A stretch of 6,394 nt of DNA from Betaproteobacteria bacterium (GTDB taxonomy: Bacteria > Pseudomonadota > Gammaproteobacteria > Burkholderiales > Burkholderiaceae_C). Location: NCBI GenBank assembly GCA_009922295.1, contig RFWA01000142.1, positions 1 through 6,394 of the forward strand, in the 5' to 3' direction. The stretch's first letter is position 1. Each line of letters opens with the position of its first letter. Of the stretch, positions 5,139 through 6,394 are shown one piece after another. Position numbers and translations under genes: made by a program. The notes under the pieces were generated by a model. The model saw only the letters and a program-made list of their open reading frames with translations, made no database searches and was not told the origin of the DNA.

Positions 5139-6394
5139 ATGCAACGACGACATTTTTTTACCAGCGCCGCTGTCTCCACGGCAGCAGTGGCCGTGGCCAG
5201 CGTCAGCCGGGGGGCACTGGCGGCGCTGCCCGAGCCGGTCATCATGCGCGGCGCCGCTACGGCACCGCCACTGGCCCCCACCACGGGCCGGCCTTACCGG
5301 CCGGTGGTCACGCTCAACGGCTGGACCGCGCCCTGGCGCATGAAGGATGGCGTGAAGGAATTTCATCTGGTGGCTGAGCCGGTGGTGCGCGAGATCGCAC
5401 CCGGTATGCAGGCCACCTTATGGGGCTATAACGGGCAAAGCCCGGGACCAACGATCGAAGTGGTCGAGGGCGACCGGGTGCGGGTGTTTGTCACCAACAA
5501 GTTGCCCGAGCACACCACCATCCACTGGCACGGCCAACGCCTGCCCAATGGCATGGACGGCGTGGGCGGCATGACACAGCCGCAGATTCCGGTCGGCAAG
5601 ACCTTTGTCTACGAATTTGTAGCGCGCCGGCCCGGCACCTTCATGTACCACCCGCATGCCGATGAGATGACGCAGATGGCCATGGGCATGATGGGCTTCT
5701 GGGTGACCCACCCCAAGGAGCCGCACCCGCTGATCAGCGAGGTAGACCGCGACTTCTGCTTTCTGCTCAATGCCTACGACATCGAGCCGGGTGCGAGCAC
5801 GCCCAAGGTCAACACCATGCTGGAATTCAACCTGTGGACTTGGAACAGCCGGGCCTTTCCAGGTATCGACTCGCTCAATGTGAGGCTCGGCGACCGGGTA
5901 CGGCTGCGGGTGGGCAACCTGACCATGACCAACCATCCGATCCACCTGCACGGGCATGAGTTCGAGATCACCGGCAGCGACGGCGGGCCCTGGCCGCTGG
6001 CGGCGCGCTGCCCAGAGGTCACCGTCGATGTGGCGGTGGGCCAGATGCGCCAGTTGGAGTTTGTGGCCGACGAAGAAGGCGACTGGGCCCTGCACTGCCA
6101 TAAGAGCCACCACACCATGAACGCCATGGGCCACGCTGTGCCCACCCTGATCGGGGTCGATCACGTGGGTCTGGTGAAAAAAATCCAGAAGCTACTCCCC
6201 GACTACATGGTGATGGGCGAGCGCGGCATGGCCGACATGGGCGAGATGGAGATGCCCCTGCCCGACAACACCCTGCCCATGATGACCGGCACCGGCCCCT
6301 TTGGTGCGCTGGAGATGGGCGGCATGTTCACCACCCTGAAGGTGCGGCGGGACCAGGCCCCCGGCGACTACCGCGACCCGGGTCCGTTCACCCA
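5139..6394 (+). CDS. Two-domain multicopper oxidase, Tat-exported, putative copper-resistance cuprous oxidase (3' partial)
   Basis: The frame is open from ATG 5139 to the window end (418 codons visible, no stop). It likely oxidises Cu(I) to Cu(II) in the periplasm with reduction of O2; other substrates are possible. The N-terminus, QRRHFFTSAA then an Ala/Val core and an ALA cleavage site near residue 29, is a Tat-type signal, suiting a folded metalloenzyme. All four copper motifs are present: HWH at 129-131, HPH at 171-173, HPIHLH at 266-271, and HCHKSHHTMNAM at 319-330. Assigned ligands are type 1 His266, Cys320, His325, Met330; type 2 His129, His269; type 3 His131, His171, His173, His271, His319, His321. 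Only about 93 residues separate the second and third motifs, so this is the two-cupredoxin-domain form (as in small laccases), not the three-domain CopA/CueO form. A Met-rich stretch (about 357-396, ten Met) follows. The Shine-Dalgarno is weak. Related Burkholderiales proteins are usually annotated simply as copper oxidase. Confidence 0.9.
   Translation, partial: MQRRHFFTSAAVSTAAVAVASVSRGALAALPEPVIMRGAATAPPLAPTTGRPYRPVVTLNGWTAPWRMKDGVKEFHLVAEPVVREIAPGMQATLWGYNGQSPGPTIEVVEGDRVRVFVTNKLPEHTTIHWHGQRLPNGMDGVGGMTQPQIPVGKTFVYEFVARRPGTFMYHPHADEMTQMAMGMMGFWVTHPKEPHPLISEVDRDFCFLLNAYDIEPGASTPKVNTMLEFNLWTWNSRAFPGIDSLNVRLGDRVRLRVGNLTMTNHPIHLHGHEFEITGSDGGPWPLAARCPEVTVDVAVGQMRQLEFVADEEGDWALHCHKSHHTMNAMGHAVPTLIGVDHVGLVKKIQKLLPDYMVMGERGMADMGEMEMPLPDNTLPMMTGTGPFGALEMGGMFTTLKVRRDQAPGDYRDPGPFT

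Noticed and set aside
5418..6164. 248-codon open frame on the minus strand opposite the oxidase
   Set aside because: The plus strand carries all multicopper-oxidase motifs in one frame. The minus product is a His/Val/Gly-rich mirror of them, as expected for a GC-rich antisense shadow.

Overview
The window looks like a piece of a high-GC betaproteobacterial chromosome, probably Burkholderiales/Comamonadaceae (Rhodoferax- or Polaromonas-like). This rests on GC-rich codon use, the protein sequences and the gene arrangement; no database search was possible. All recognised genes lie on the + strand, in two co-directional blocks.

Block 1 (1-3313) is a polar/general L-amino-acid ABC transporter operon in the order substrate-binding protein (3' end only), permease Q, permease M, ATPase P (aapJQMP / bztABCD type). 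The genes are separated by about 10-20 nt, as expected for one transcript. The second permease gene, aapM (1470-2545), is broken. Its N-terminal part runs into a stop at 1704-1706, while the rest of a clear AapM continues in another frame. The family's Cys/GACW-type linker between the two parts is missing, so a short deletion of 3n+1 nt near 1680-1695 is the likely cause. If real, the transporter is inactive or relies on a truncated permease.

Block 2 (3373-6394, running off the end) looks like a periplasmic copper-handling module. It holds a small exported Cys-cluster protein starting at GTG, a TolC-like outer-membrane-factor homologue with a Sec signal peptide, and a Tat-exported two-domain multicopper oxidase with all copper ligands and a Met-rich C-terminal segment. 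A plausible scheme is that the oxidase converts Cu(I) to Cu(II) in the periplasm, the small protein binds or senses metal there, and the TolC-like protein takes part in export or envelope organisation. Only the oxidase chemistry is strongly supported by sequence.

Non-coding features of note are a 14-bp near-palindrome just before the GTG start of block 2, a hairpin just upstream of the good Shine-Dalgarno of the TolC-like gene, and three perfect tandem copies of a 7-mer (CTTTGAC) between the TolC-like and oxidase genes. No intrinsic terminator is visible between the blocks. No tRNA, rRNA, CRISPR array, insertion sequence or attachment site was seen.
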